Of a DNA stretch of 64,000 nt, positions 25,311 to 34,346 are shown in pieces (the first letter of the stretch is position 1; each line of letters starts with the position of its first letter). The notes under the pieces are model-generated. The model did not search any database. It was not told the DNA's origin and saw only the letters and a program-made list of their open reading frames with translations. A program made the position numbers and the translations under genes. This DNA comes from Clostridium sp. C105KSO13 (lineage in GTDB: Bacteria; Bacillota; Clostridia; Lachnospirales; Lachnospiraceae), in NCBI RefSeq assembly GCF_001517425.1, contig NZ_FBWL01000171.1:283698-347697 (forward strand). The letters run 5' to 3'.

Positions 25311-27272
25311 ATGTCACATATTCAGGTGCTGGATCAGATTACAATTGATAAAATTGCCGCCGGGGAAGTGATTGAGCGACCGGCTTCTATTGTAAAGGAG
25401 CTGGCAGAAAATGCCATGGATGCAGGTGCTTCTGCGGTAACAGTTGAAATTCAGGAGGGCGGAATCTCTTTTATCCGGGTTACGGACAATGGCAGTGGTA
25501 TTTCACGGGAGGATGTCCCCAATGCTTTCTTAAGACATTCTACCAGCAAAATTCGCAGTGTAGAAGATCTTTCCCACATTTCTTCCCTGGGGTTTCGAGG
25601 GGAGGCACTTTCCAGTATTGCCGCAGTCACAAAGGTTGAGCTGGTTACAAAAACAAGAGAAGAACCCTTTGGAACCAGGTATATTATAGAAGGCGGAAAA
25701 GAACAGTCACTGGAGGACATCGGAGCTCCTGATGGAACCACTTTCCTGATCCGACAGCTGTTCTATAATGTTCCCGCTAGAAGAAAATTTTTAAAAACCC
25801 CCATGACAGAAGCCGGACATATACAGGATTTACTGATGCGGCTTGCACTTTCTCATCCTGAGGTCTCGTTTCAGTTAATCAATAACGGACAGGAGAAATT
25901 AAGGACATCAGGAAACGGCAGATTAAAAGATGTAATTTATAGTATCTACGGGAGGGAAGCGGCCTCTAATCTGATTGATATGGATTACGAGAAGGAGGGT
26001 GCCAGAATTACAGGATATCTCGGACGCCCGTCCGTCAGCAGAGGAAACCGTAATTTTGAGAACTTTTTTGTAAACGGAAGATATGTAAAAAGCGCCATGA
26101 TTTCCAGGGCCGTTGAGGATGCCTACAGAGATTTTATGATGCAGCACAAATTTCCGTTCCTTGTATTACATTTCTACATAAATGGAGAAGATATAGATAT
26201 AAATGTCCATCCCACTAAGATGGAACTTCGTTTTCAGAAACAGCAGCAAGTCTATAATCTCGTATATGAAGGCGTACACAGAACCCTTCTGGAGCCGGAA
26301 CTTATCCCGGTTGTGAAGGCACCAGATTCTCCAAAATTAAAGGTGGAAAGTGCGGCCAGCCCATTTCTCCTGAAACCCAGGTCAGAAATGCCGGAGCATA
26401 CTGTACCGCCGGAAAGTATAAAAACTAAAGAGAATAAAACAGAGGAGGTAAAGGATGAGGAGTATTTCCTCAGAAAAATGAAAGAGAGGGTTCTGTCTTA
26501 TCACAATCATACCTCAACTCCTGAGGTATCTGATATAGAAAATGTAAAGCAGGCGAATTCCCGGGAGAATACAGAAGAATATACGATACGTGAAACGGGA
26601 AACTATCACGCACAAGAAACAGCTGCCACGGACGCCGGGGAAGTCAGACAGATGGATCTATTTGAAGAAAATCTTCTGAAAAGGGATGTGAAGGCAGAAT
26701 ACAGGTTGATTGGGCAGGTGTTCGGCACATACTGGCTGGTGGAATTCCAGAACAATCTTTACATTATCGATCAGCATGCTGCCCATGAACGAGTTTTGTA
26801 TGAAAGAACTCTAAAAGGGATGAAAGACAGAGATTTTACTTCCCAGTATCTGAGTCCGCCTATTATACTTACATTATCCATGCAGGAGGAAGAAATACTG
26901 AAGGAAAATATGGAGAGGTTTGTGAGAATCGGATTTGAGATTGAACCCTTTGGCGGTGATGGCTACGCAGTCAGGGCAGTTCCGGACAATCTGTTTAGCA
27001 TTGCAAAAAAAGAACTGCTGCTAGAGATGCTTGATGGCCTGGCCGACGGACTAAGTACCTCCATGACACCGGAGCTGATAGACGAAAAAGTGGCTTCAAT
27101 GTCCTGCAAGGCTGCCGTCAAGGGAAACAGCCGGTTGTCTGCCGGGGAAGTGGATACATTGATCGGGGAATTGCTTTTGCTGGAGAATCCATATCATTGT
27201 CCCCATGGCAGACCAACGATCATAGCCATGACAAAACGTGAACTGGAAAAAAAGTTTAAGAGGATTGTATAA
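25311..27272 (+). CDS. mutL: DNA mismatch repair protein MutL
   Basis: 653 residues. GHKL ATPase N-terminus with ENAMDAG, DNGSGIS and GFRGEALSSI. A variable, charged linker spans ~340-460. The C-terminal domain carries the endonuclease motif DQHAAHERVLYE near residue 488, plus SCKAAVK and CPHGRPT. This makes it a nicking MutL, as expected in a MutH-less Firmicute. The start follows AGGAGGGG. It is adjacent to mutS and abuts miaA with no gap. Confidence 0.97.
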   Translation: MSHIQVLDQITIDKIAAGEVIERPASIVKELAENAMDAGASAVTVEIQEGGISFIRVTDNGSGISREDVPNAFLRHSTSKIRSVEDLSHISSLGFRGEALSSIAAVTKVELVTKTREEPFGTRYIIEGGKEQSLEDIGAPDGTTFLIRQLFYNVPARRKFLKTPMTEAGHIQDLLMRLALSHPEVSFQLINNGQEKLRTSGNGRLKDVIYSIYGREAASNLIDMDYEKEGARITGYLGRPSVSRGNRNFENFFVNGRYVKSAMISRAVEDAYRDFMMQHKFPFLVLHFYINGEDIDINVHPTKMELRFQKQQQVYNLVYEGVHRTLLEPELIPVVKAPDSPKLKVESAASPFLLKPRSEMPEHTVPPESIKTKENKTEEVKDEEYFLRKMKERVLSYHNHTSTPEVSDIENVKQANSRENTEEYTIRETGNYHAQETAATDAGEVRQMDLFEENLLKRDVKAEYRLIGQVFGTYWLVEFQNNLYIIDQHAAHERVLYERTLKGMKDRDFTSQYLSPPIILTLSMQEEEILKENMERFVRIGFEIEPFGGDGYAVRAVPDNLFSIAKKELLLEMLDGLADGLSTSMTPELIDEKVASMSCKAAVKGNSRLSAGEVDTLIGELLLLENPYHCPHGRPTIIAMTKRELEKKFKRIV

Positions 27273-28217
27273 ATGAAAAAACCATTGATTATTCTTGCGG
27301 GACCCACCGCTGTCGGAAAGACAAAGCTGTCAATCAGTCTTGCAAAAACAGTGGGGGGCGAGATTATTTCGGCAGATTCCATGCAGGTATACAGGCATAT
27401 GGATATTGGTTCCGCAAAAATCCAACCTGAGGAGATGGAAGGGATTGTACATCATCTGGTAGATGTGCTGGAACCGGATGAAGAATTTCATGTAGTGCGT
27501 TTTCAGCAGATGGCAAAAGCAGCTGTGGAAGAGATTTATGAAAGAGGAAGAATACCCATTCTAGTGGGCGGCACCGGGTTTTATATTCAGGCTCTTCTGT
27601 ATGATATTGACTTTACAAAAAATGAAAGCGATCCAAAATACCGCAGATACCTGGAGGAACTTGTGCAGAAAAAAGGACCCGGATATCTTCATGAAATGTT
27701 GAAAAAAACGGATGCCAAATCCGCAGAATCCATTCATCCCCACAATAGTAAACGAGTGATACGTGCACTGGAATTTTATAATCAGACAGGAAAAAAGATA
27801 TCAGAGCACAACCGGGTGGAACGGCAAAAGCAATCCCCTTACCATTTTGCCTATTTTGTGCTCTATGATGAGAGAAAAAGGCTATACGAAAGAATTGACA
27901 GCCGTGTAGACCAGATGCTAAAAGAAGGACTCGTTAAGGAGGTGCAGGCCTTAAAAGATAGAGGCTGCATCAGGGATATGGTTTCCATGCAGGGGCTCGG
28001 ATACAAGGAAATTCTTGCTTATTTAGACGGGGAGACAAGCTTTGAAGAGGCAGTCTACAGGATTAAGCGGGATACCCGTCATTTTGCCAAACGTCAGCTT
28101 ACTTGGTTTAAGAGGGAAAAAGATGTTATATGGATGAATAAAGGTGATTTTGAGAATGAAGAACACAGCCTTCTTGGAAAAATGCAGGAAGAACTGATAA
28201 AACGAAATATATGTTAA
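27273..28217 (+). CDS. miaA: tRNA dimethylallyltransferase MiaA
   Basis: 314 residues. Transfers the dimethylallyl group to N6 of A37 in tRNAs reading UNN codons, the substrate step for MiaB. The P-loop GPTAVGKTKLSISLA is at residues 8-22, then SADSMQVYRHMDIGSAK and GGTGFYIQALLYD; the C-terminal RDTRHFAKRQLTWFKRE is diagnostic. The ATG starts directly after the mutL stop, without a gap or separate promoter, so it depends on the mutSL transcript. Confidence 0.97.
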   Translation: MKKPLIILAGPTAVGKTKLSISLAKTVGGEIISADSMQVYRHMDIGSAKIQPEEMEGIVHHLVDVLEPDEEFHVVRFQQMAKAAVEEIYERGRIPILVGGTGFYIQALLYDIDFTKNESDPKYRRYLEELVQKKGPGYLHEMLKKTDAKSAESIHPHNSKRVIRALEFYNQTGKKISEHNRVERQKQSPYHFAYFVLYDERKRLYERIDSRVDQMLKEGLVKEVQALKDRGCIRDMVSMQGLGYKEILAYLDGETSFEEAVYRIKRDTRHFAKRQLTWFKREKDVIWMNKGDFENEEHSLLGKMQEELIKRNIC

Positions 28218-28233
28218 TTACAAGGAGAAGGGT

Positions 28234-29529
28234 ATGAGTTTTGAAATTAATCAGATTTATGATAAGCTTGGAATTGAGAAAGATGTCTGCCGGTTTGGAT
28301 GTAAGATAGAGGAAAGTTTAATTCCGCGGTTCCGTGAATTTGATAAAACAGCAGAATTTAATCAATTAAAGGTACTGCAGGCTATGCAGGAAAATCGGGT
28401 CAGTGAGGCATGTTTCCAGTACGCAAGTGGTTATGGATACAATGATCTGGGGCGAGATAAGCTGGAGGCTGTATATGCATCTGCTTTCCACACAGAGGCC
28501 GCACTGGTGCGTCCTCAGATTACCTGCGGAACCCACGCTCTGGCGCTGGCTCTTGCGGCAAACTTGCGGCCCGGTGATGAACTGCTTTCTCCGATAGGAA
28601 AGCCCTATGATACGCTGGAGGAAGTAATCGGTATCAGGAAATCGAAAGGTTCCCTCGCAGAATATGGCATTACCTACAGTCAGGTAGAGCTTCTGGAGGA
28701 TGGCGAATTTGATTATCCTGCTATTCGAAAGGCGATACAGGAAAAGACGAAGCTAGTAACAATTCAGCGTTCCAAGGGCTATCAGACACGCCCCAGCTAT
28801 TCCATAAGAAAAATAGGGGAACTGATTTCTTTCATTAAAGGCATAAAGCCGGATGTTATCTGTATGGTAGATAACTGTTACGGAGAATTTGTAGAGACAA
28901 CGGAGCCAAGTGATGTTGGAGCCGATATGATTGTTGGATCTCTAATCAAAAATCCCGGAGGCGGTCTGGCACCTATCGGAGGATATATCGCAGGCAGAGA
29001 AGATTTGATAGAGAACTGCGCCTACAGATTGACAGCTCCCGGACTGGGCAAAGAAGTAGGAGCCTCACTGGGCGTAATGCAGTCCTTCTACCAAGGGTTC
29101 TTCCTGGCTCCCACTGTTGTATGCAGCGCGCTGAAAGGCGCGGTATTTGCTGCGAATATTTATGAAAAGCTGGGCTTTTCTGTAATTCCAAACGGGTCGG
29201 AAAGCCGCCATGATATTATCCAGGCTGTAGAGCTGGGAACGTCGGAGGGTGTGATTGCTTTCTGCAAAGGAATTCAGTCAGCTGCCCCGGTGGACAGCTA
29301 TGTAAATCCGGAACCCTGGGCTATGCCGGGATATGACAGCGATGTCATTATGGCGGCTGGAGCTTTTATACAAGGTTCTTCCATCGAACTGAGTGCAGAC
29401 GGTCCTATAAAGCCGCCGTATGCCGTTTATTTCCAGGGTGGGCTTACCTGGCCCCACGCGAAGCTGGGGATTTTGAAATCACTGCAGAGTCTGATAAATT
29501 ACGGAGCCATATCCAGGGATTTACTTTAA
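28234..29529 (+). CDS. PLP-dependent methionine gamma-lyase-family protein (aluminium resistance type)
   Basis: 431 residues of the fold-type I PLP enzymes, the YnbB/aluminium-resistance group related to cystathionine gamma-lyases. The PLP lysine is in IVGSLIKNPGGGLAPIGGY near residue 244. Other family marks are YASGYGYNDLGRDKLE and RPQITCGTHALALAL. The exact reaction is not established; databases list it as methionine gamma-lyase family. Start follows AAGGAGAAGG. It is 16 bases after miaA and co-directional; in Bacillus ynbB also lies next to this tRNA-modification cluster. Confidence 0.9.
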   Translation: MSFEINQIYDKLGIEKDVCRFGCKIEESLIPRFREFDKTAEFNQLKVLQAMQENRVSEACFQYASGYGYNDLGRDKLEAVYASAFHTEAALVRPQITCGTHALALALAANLRPGDELLSPIGKPYDTLEEVIGIRKSKGSLAEYGITYSQVELLEDGEFDYPAIRKAIQEKTKLVTIQRSKGYQTRPSYSIRKIGELISFIKGIKPDVICMVDNCYGEFVETTEPSDVGADMIVGSLIKNPGGGLAPIGGYIAGREDLIENCAYRLTAPGLGKEVGASLGVMQSFYQGFFLAPTVVCSALKGAVFAANIYEKLGFSVIPNGSESRHDIIQAVELGTSEGVIAFCKGIQSAAPVDSYVNPEPWAMPGYDSDVIMAAGAFIQGSSIELSADGPIKPPYAVYFQGGLTWPHAKLGILKSLQSLINYGAISRDLL

Positions 29530-29530
29530 A

Positions 29531-29664
29531 GTCAAAGACCCCGCAGCAAGCTGACGGGGCCTCAAACCTGCAGCGCAGCAGACTGCGGGGTATTTGACCC
29601 TCGCGGCAGTCGCCAAATGGAAATGCAGGCATTTCCGCTTGGCTCATTGCCTGCGGGAATAACA
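29531..29664. repeat. Structured palindromic intergenic element (REP/MITE-like)
   Basis: A 16-bp inverted repeat, GTCAAAGACCCCGCAG (29531-29546) and CTGCGGGGTATTTGAC (29583-29598), with one mismatch. It is followed by GGAAATGC-AG-GCATTTCC (29619-29636) flanked by CCAA and TTGG. CTGCGGG (29651-29657) echoes the first stem. The GC content is higher than the surroundings and there is no ORF. It could be a dispersed repeat, a small mobile element or a terminator cluster. Confidence 0.6.
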
Positions 29665-29677
29665 AGGGAGGAAAGTT

Positions 29678-30898
29678 ATGAGCAAAATTGCTGTAATCGG
29701 GGGTGGGGCTTCCGGTCTGATGGCTGCTATATCAGCAGCTCAAGAGGGAGCTGATGTTTGTATATATGAGCATAAAGACAGAATTGGCAAAAAAATTCTA
29801 TCCACAGGAAATGGAAGATGCAATTTTACAAATTTAAACCAAGAGCCGATTCACTATCATTCTGAAAATATTTTGTTTCCCTGGAGGATTGTAAAAAAGT
29901 TCGACGTTCAGCAGACAGTTGCATTTTTCCTGAAACTGGGTATATATTCAAAAAACAGGAACGGCTATCTATATCCCCAGTCTGATCAGGCCTCTGCAAT
30001 TCTGGATGTACTTCGCATGGAAGTGAAAAGGCTTGGGATTCAGGTTAGGACAGAGGCTAAATGCAAGGGGATTTCTCCTGTAGAGGGTGGATTTCTGATT
30101 CATACAGAAGCCCGGGACTTTACTGCACAAAAGGTGATTCTGGCGGCAGGCTCCAAAGCAGCGCCTTCTTCCGGATCGGATGGCTCCGGCTATCAGCTCG
30201 CCAAAAACCTGGGACATCGTCTGGTGCCGGTTCTGCCCTCCCTTGTACAGCTCTGCTGCGAGGAAGGATTTTACAAGAGCATTGCAGGGGTTCGTGCAGA
30301 AGGACTTGTTTCTCTTTATGTGGACGGGGAATGTTATGCCAGAGAGCAGGGGGAAATACAGCTTACAAAGTATGGAATATCGGGGATTCCTGTTTTTCAG
30401 GTGAGTCGTTATGCTGCCATCGGTCTGCATGAAGGAAAACAGGTCACTGCACAGTTAAATTTTATGCCGGATTTTACAGAAGAACAGTTTTTAGTTTTTC
30501 TTAGAAATCGGATAGAAATACGCCCTGAAAAAACAGCAGAAGGGTTTTTGACAGGACTGTTTCACAAAAAATTATCCGGTTTATGGATGAAATTGTCACA
30601 TATAGACAGAACGAAGAAAATAGAAGATTGCAGGCCGGAAGAGATCGAACGGCTGGCTCATCTCATACAGAATTTCTCTACTAAGGTTGTACAGACAAAC
30701 TCTTTTGAACAGGCCCAGGTCTGCAGAGGAGGAATTGACACAAAAGAAGTGAATCAGGATACGCTGGAATCGCTTGTGGTTCCCGGTCTTTATTTTGCAG
30801 GAGAAATTCTCGATGTGGACGGTATCTGTGGAGGCTACAATTTACAATGGGCCTGGTCCAGCGGCTACAGGGCCGGAAAGGAGGCTGCAGGTGCTTAG
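29678..30898 (+). CDS. HI0933-family flavoprotein (NAD(P)/FAD-dependent oxidoreductase)
   Basis: 406 residues. FAD-binding GGGASGLMAAISAAQEGADV at the N-terminus is followed by the family signature STGNGRCNFTN; the C-terminal signature is DVDGICGGYNLQWAWSSGY. Members include BaiN-like flavoproteins of gut clostridia, but most have no proven substrate. Start at 29678 after GGGAGGAAAG. The gene overlaps the next flavoprotein by 8 bases, so the two are translationally coupled. Confidence 0.9.
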   Translation: MSKIAVIGGGASGLMAAISAAQEGADVCIYEHKDRIGKKILSTGNGRCNFTNLNQEPIHYHSENILFPWRIVKKFDVQQTVAFFLKLGIYSKNRNGYLYPQSDQASAILDVLRMEVKRLGIQVRTEAKCKGISPVEGGFLIHTEARDFTAQKVILAAGSKAAPSSGSDGSGYQLAKNLGHRLVPVLPSLVQLCCEEGFYKSIAGVRAEGLVSLYVDGECYAREQGEIQLTKYGISGIPVFQVSRYAAIGLHEGKQVTAQLNFMPDFTEEQFLVFLRNRIEIRPEKTAEGFLTGLFHKKLSGLWMKLSHIDRTKKIEDCRPEEIERLAHLIQNFSTKVVQTNSFEQAQVCRGGIDTKEVNQDTLESLVVPGLYFAGEILDVDGICGGYNLQWAWSSGYRAGKEAAGA

Positions 30899-32543
30899 AA
30901 TCAGTCAGTTAAACTTACATCCCGGGCACAGCCCCGAGGAGCTTACAGATAAAATCTGTAAATCCCTTCGTATACGCAGGGCAGATTTACTGAACTATGA
31001 GATTCAAAAACAATCCATTGATGCCCGGAAAAAACCGGATATCTTTTTTTCTTATACAGTAGATGTAAAAGTAAAAGATGAACGTCAGGTGTTGCGAAAG
31101 AGCAGAGGGAGAGCGGCAAAGACCGACAGAATATCTTATCAGCTTCCTAGTTCGGGTACTGTTCCCCTTGTGTACCGTCCGATCATTGTAGGAAGTGGAC
31201 CGGCAGGTCTTTTCTGTGGCTATCTGCTTGCAAAGTCCGGATATGCCCCTGTCATTCTGGAGAGAGGTAATCCGGTGGAAGAGCGTCTCAAAGATGTGGA
31301 GGAGTTCTGGAAAACCGGAAATCTGAATCTATCTTCGAATGTGCAGTTTGGAGAAGGAGGCGCCGGAACTTTTTCTGACGGCAAGCTAAACACACTCGTA
31401 AAGGACAAAAAAGGGAGGAGCCGTTTTGTGCTGCAGACCTTTGTAGATCATGGTGCGCCTGCCGATATTCTGTACGAGCAGAAGCCTCATATAGGAACGG
31501 ATATTCTGACGGACATAGTAAAAAACATGAGACATAGCATCCGAAATATGGGCGGTGAATTCCGCTTTCAAAGTCAGATGACAGATATAAAAATGAAAAA
31601 CATCTCCCGGGTTGACGGTAAACATGATGAAATTGCCAAATGTATCGGCAGTGTTGTCCTGGACAGTGGAGAGGAAATAGATACAAATGTCTGTGTCCTC
31701 GCATTAGGCCACAGTGCAAGGGATACATTCCAAATGCTCTATGCCCGGCAGATTCCAATGGAGGCAAAGTCTTTTGCAGTGGGGGTCAGAATTGAACATC
31801 CACAGTCTATGATTACCCGGAGCCAGTACGGGAAAACCACATACAGCGGGCTGCCTGCTGCTTCCTATAAGCTTACCGCAAAGCTTAAGAACAAAAGAGG
31901 TGCATATACTTTCTGTATGTGTCCGGGCGGCTATGTAGTAAATGCATCCTCTGAGGAGAAACGTCTTGCAGTCAATGGAATGAGTTATCATCAAAGAGAT
32001 GGTATCAATGCCAACAGTGCAGTGGTTGTTACCGTAACTCCTGAAGATTACAAGAGTACAGGGCCACTGTCCGGTATTGAATTTCAACGTATGCTGGAGG
32101 AATGTGCATACAAAGAAGGAAAAGGAAGAGTTCCAGTACAGTGTTTTGAGGATTTTAGGAAAAATCGCCCCACTGTAAAGCTTGGAAATGTAGTGCCTCA
32201 GATAAAAGGTGATTTTACTCTGGCAAATGTAAGAAAAATCTTCCCAAAGGAACTGGGGGATTCCCTGGAGGAGGGAATTCTTCTGATGGACGACAAAATT
32301 CATGGCTTTGCCGAGGCAGATGCTGTTTTGTCCGGTGTGGAAAGCCGCACTTCCTCCCCTGTGAAGATCTTACGCGGCCCAGACTTTGAAAGCACAGTGT
32401 CCGGGCTGTATCCCTGCGGCGAAGGTGCGGGATATGCAGGTGGAATTACTTCCGCTGCCATGGACGGAATAAAGACTGCAGAAGCCATTATTAAAAAATA
32501 TTCACAGAAACTTAATATTACAGCCCCTGTACATGAATTTTAA
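30891..32543 (+). CDS. FAD-dependent dehydrogenase-like protein
   Basis: 550 residues. An N-terminal domain of ~90 residues (LRISQLNLHPGHSPEEL) precedes the FAD motif IVGSGPAGLFCGYLLAKSGY near residue 102. The segment SSNVQFGEGGAGTFSDGKLN is a hallmark of this uncharacterised FAD-dependent family. The GTG at 30891 is chosen because AAAGGAGG lies 6-7 bases upstream and it overlaps the prior stop; longer in-frame upstream codons run inside the previous gene. Substrate unknown. Confidence 0.9.
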   Translation: MLRISQLNLHPGHSPEELTDKICKSLRIRRADLLNYEIQKQSIDARKKPDIFFSYTVDVKVKDERQVLRKSRGRAAKTDRISYQLPSSGTVPLVYRPIIVGSGPAGLFCGYLLAKSGYAPVILERGNPVEERLKDVEEFWKTGNLNLSSNVQFGEGGAGTFSDGKLNTLVKDKKGRSRFVLQTFVDHGAPADILYEQKPHIGTDILTDIVKNMRHSIRNMGGEFRFQSQMTDIKMKNISRVDGKHDEIAKCIGSVVLDSGEEIDTNVCVLALGHSARDTFQMLYARQIPMEAKSFAVGVRIEHPQSMITRSQYGKTTYSGLPAASYKLTAKLKNKRGAYTFCMCPGGYVVNASSEEKRLAVNGMSYHQRDGINANSAVVVTVTPEDYKSTGPLSGIEFQRMLEECAYKEGKGRVPVQCFEDFRKNRPTVKLGNVVPQIKGDFTLANVRKIFPKELGDSLEEGILLMDDKIHGFAEADAVLSGVESRTSSPVKILRGPDFESTVSGLYPCGEGAGYAGGITSAAMDGIKTAEAIIKKYSQKLNITAPVHEF

Positions 32544-32597
32544 TTTATGCTAGAATAAATCATTGTATTGTGACATATGCATTTAGGTATTATTTAT

Positions 32598-33296
32598 ATG
32601 AAAAACAGTGCTACAATAAAAGAAATCCTCGAAGAGGAACGCCCCTATGAGAAATGCATAAGATTTGGAGCGAGTAATTTAACAAATATTGAATTACTGG
32701 CTGTTTTGCTGCGTACAGGAACCCGGGGGGAGAATTCTCTGCAATTAGCTGAGAAACTTTTGTATCCGATCTTCTCTCAGGAAGGGATTCTCAATATTCA
32801 TAAATGGACATTAGAACAACTCCTTCAGGTTAAGGGAATAGGCAAAGTAAAGGCTGTTCAGATTTTATGCCTTTCTGAGCTTTCAAAAAGGCTCTCCAAA
32901 GCGACGGCACAACCGGGCTTAAGTTTTACAACTCCCTCCTCCATTGCTAAATATTATATGGAGGATATGAGACATGGCAGCCGTGAATCTATGAAGCTTT
33001 TGCTTTTGAACACTAAAACACGCTTAATCGGAGAAACTGATATTTCAAAGGGTACTATTAATTCCGCAGTAGTTTCTCCCAGAGAGTTGTTTGTCGAAGC
33101 TCTGCAGAAGAATGCCGTGTCCATTATCCTGCTTCATAATCACCCCAGTGGGGACCCGACTCCCAGTAAAGAGGACGTTCTCATTACCAGAAGAATATGG
33201 GATGCGGGACAGCTGATAGGTGTGGAACTGCTGGACCACATTATCATTGGGAACAACTGTTATATAAGTATGAAAGAGAAGAACTTCCTCAATTAA
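32598..33296 (+). CDS. radC: RadC family protein (UPF0758, JAB/MPN domain)
   Basis: 232 residues. Helix-hairpin-helix GIGKVKAVQILCLSEL near residue 80 and the JAMM metal motif HNHPSGDPTPSKED near residue 182. The ATG at 32598 is favoured, but an in-frame ATG at 32577 is possible as both ribosome sites are weak. The old link to recombination repair is not well supported. It is immediately upstream of mreB, an arrangement conserved in many bacteria. Confidence 0.93.
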   Translation: MKNSATIKEILEEERPYEKCIRFGASNLTNIELLAVLLRTGTRGENSLQLAEKLLYPIFSQEGILNIHKWTLEQLLQVKGIGKVKAVQILCLSELSKRLSKATAQPGLSFTTPSSIAKYYMEDMRHGSRESMKLLLLNTKTRLIGETDISKGTINSAVVSPRELFVEALQKNAVSIILLHNHPSGDPTPSKEDVLITRRIWDAGQLIGVELLDHIIIGNNCYISMKEKNFLN

Positions 33297-33322
33297 AACA
33301 TGTCGGGAAGAAGGTTGCAGAT

Positions 33323-34345
33323 ATGGCAAGAAATGTATACGGACTTGATTTGGGAACGTATGAGATAAAATTATATGACAAAAAAAAGGATAAGATATCA
33401 AAAATAAAAAATGTAATTGCAATGCAGAACAAAAAGCATATTTTTTCTGTTGGCAGTGAAGCTTATGAGATGTATGAGAAAGCCCCGGGCAACATACAGG
33501 TGGTCTTTCCTATGCACAATGGAGTGATTGCGCATTTCGATGATATGCAGTATTTGATGCAGAAGGTTTTAGGGACGGAAAAGCAGTTTTCGCGTGGTGA
33601 TAAATATGTGATTGCTGTCCCTACAGATGTGACAGAAGTTGAAAAGCGTGCCTTTTACGATTTGGTTTCTCATTCTACGGCAAAGGCAAAATCTGTTAGT
33701 ATTGTGGCGCGGGGAATAGCTGATGCTGTAGGAATGGGACTTGATGTTTGGAGTGAAAAAGGCATTCTTGTGGCTAACTTTGGAGGGGAGACAACGGAAT
33801 TGTCTGTCCTGGCATCAGGAGGGATGATCTTTAATCGTCTGATAAAAGTCGGCGGGGTACATTTTGATACGGCAATTGTAAATCTGGTTCGCCATAACCG
33901 TGACTTTCTCATGGGCCGGGTTACGGCTGAAAAGCTTAGAAAGAATTTCGGTGTATTTGAACAAGAGACCGACGCATCCTTAACCGTTGCCGGGAGAGAT
34001 CTTATTATGGGGGTTCCGAAGCAGGACAGCATTCCCATCAGTCTTGTGCGTGCAGCAATGAAAGAACCTCTGGCAGAGTGTATTCATGCCATTAAAGCTA
34101 TGATAGACAGAACGCCCCCGGATGTACACAGAAGGATTGAACAAAATGGTATCTATCTGACCGGCGGACTGGCAAATTTGAAAGGACTTTCTACGTATAT
34201 AGAAGAGAGTACGGGCCTTAAGGTCACTGCATCACCGGCGCCCGAACTCAGTGCAGTAATAGGATTAAAGAAGATTATATTAGATAAAGATTACAGGAAA
34301 TTGACATATTCTATGTTGGACGAAGATTACAGGTGGCTGAGATAA
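33323..34345 (+). CDS. mreB: Rod shape-determining protein, MreB family (divergent)
   Basis: 340 residues of the actin-like fold, organising lateral wall synthesis with MreC, MreD, PBP2 and RodA. The phosphate loops read GLDLGTYEIKLYD at the N-terminus and NFGGETTELSVL near residue 153; typical MreB has LGTANT and GGGTT, so this is a divergent clostridial form. GVHFDTAIVNLVRHN and YLTGGLANLKGL are also present. The ATG at 33323 starts 27 bases after radC with a GAAGAAGG site. mreC follows with a 1-base gap. Confidence 0.9.
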   Translation: MARNVYGLDLGTYEIKLYDKKKDKISKIKNVIAMQNKKHIFSVGSEAYEMYEKAPGNIQVVFPMHNGVIAHFDDMQYLMQKVLGTEKQFSRGDKYVIAVPTDVTEVEKRAFYDLVSHSTAKAKSVSIVARGIADAVGMGLDVWSEKGILVANFGGETTELSVLASGGMIFNRLIKVGGVHFDTAIVNLVRHNRDFLMGRVTAEKLRKNFGVFEQETDASLTVAGRDLIMGVPKQDSIPISLVRAAMKEPLAECIHAIKAMIDRTPPDVHRRIEQNGIYLTGGLANLKGLSTYIEESTGLKVTASPAPELSAVIGLKKIILDKDYRKLTYSMLDEDYRWLR

Positions 34346-34346
34346 T

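Noticed and set aside
29531..29664. CRISPR-like array
   Set aside because: Only palindromes, no regularly spaced repeats with unique spacers; no cas genes in the window.
31704..32303. 199-residue minus-strand frame opposite the FAD-dependent gene
   Set aside because: Overlaps a fully supported coding gene; no motif and no start signal.
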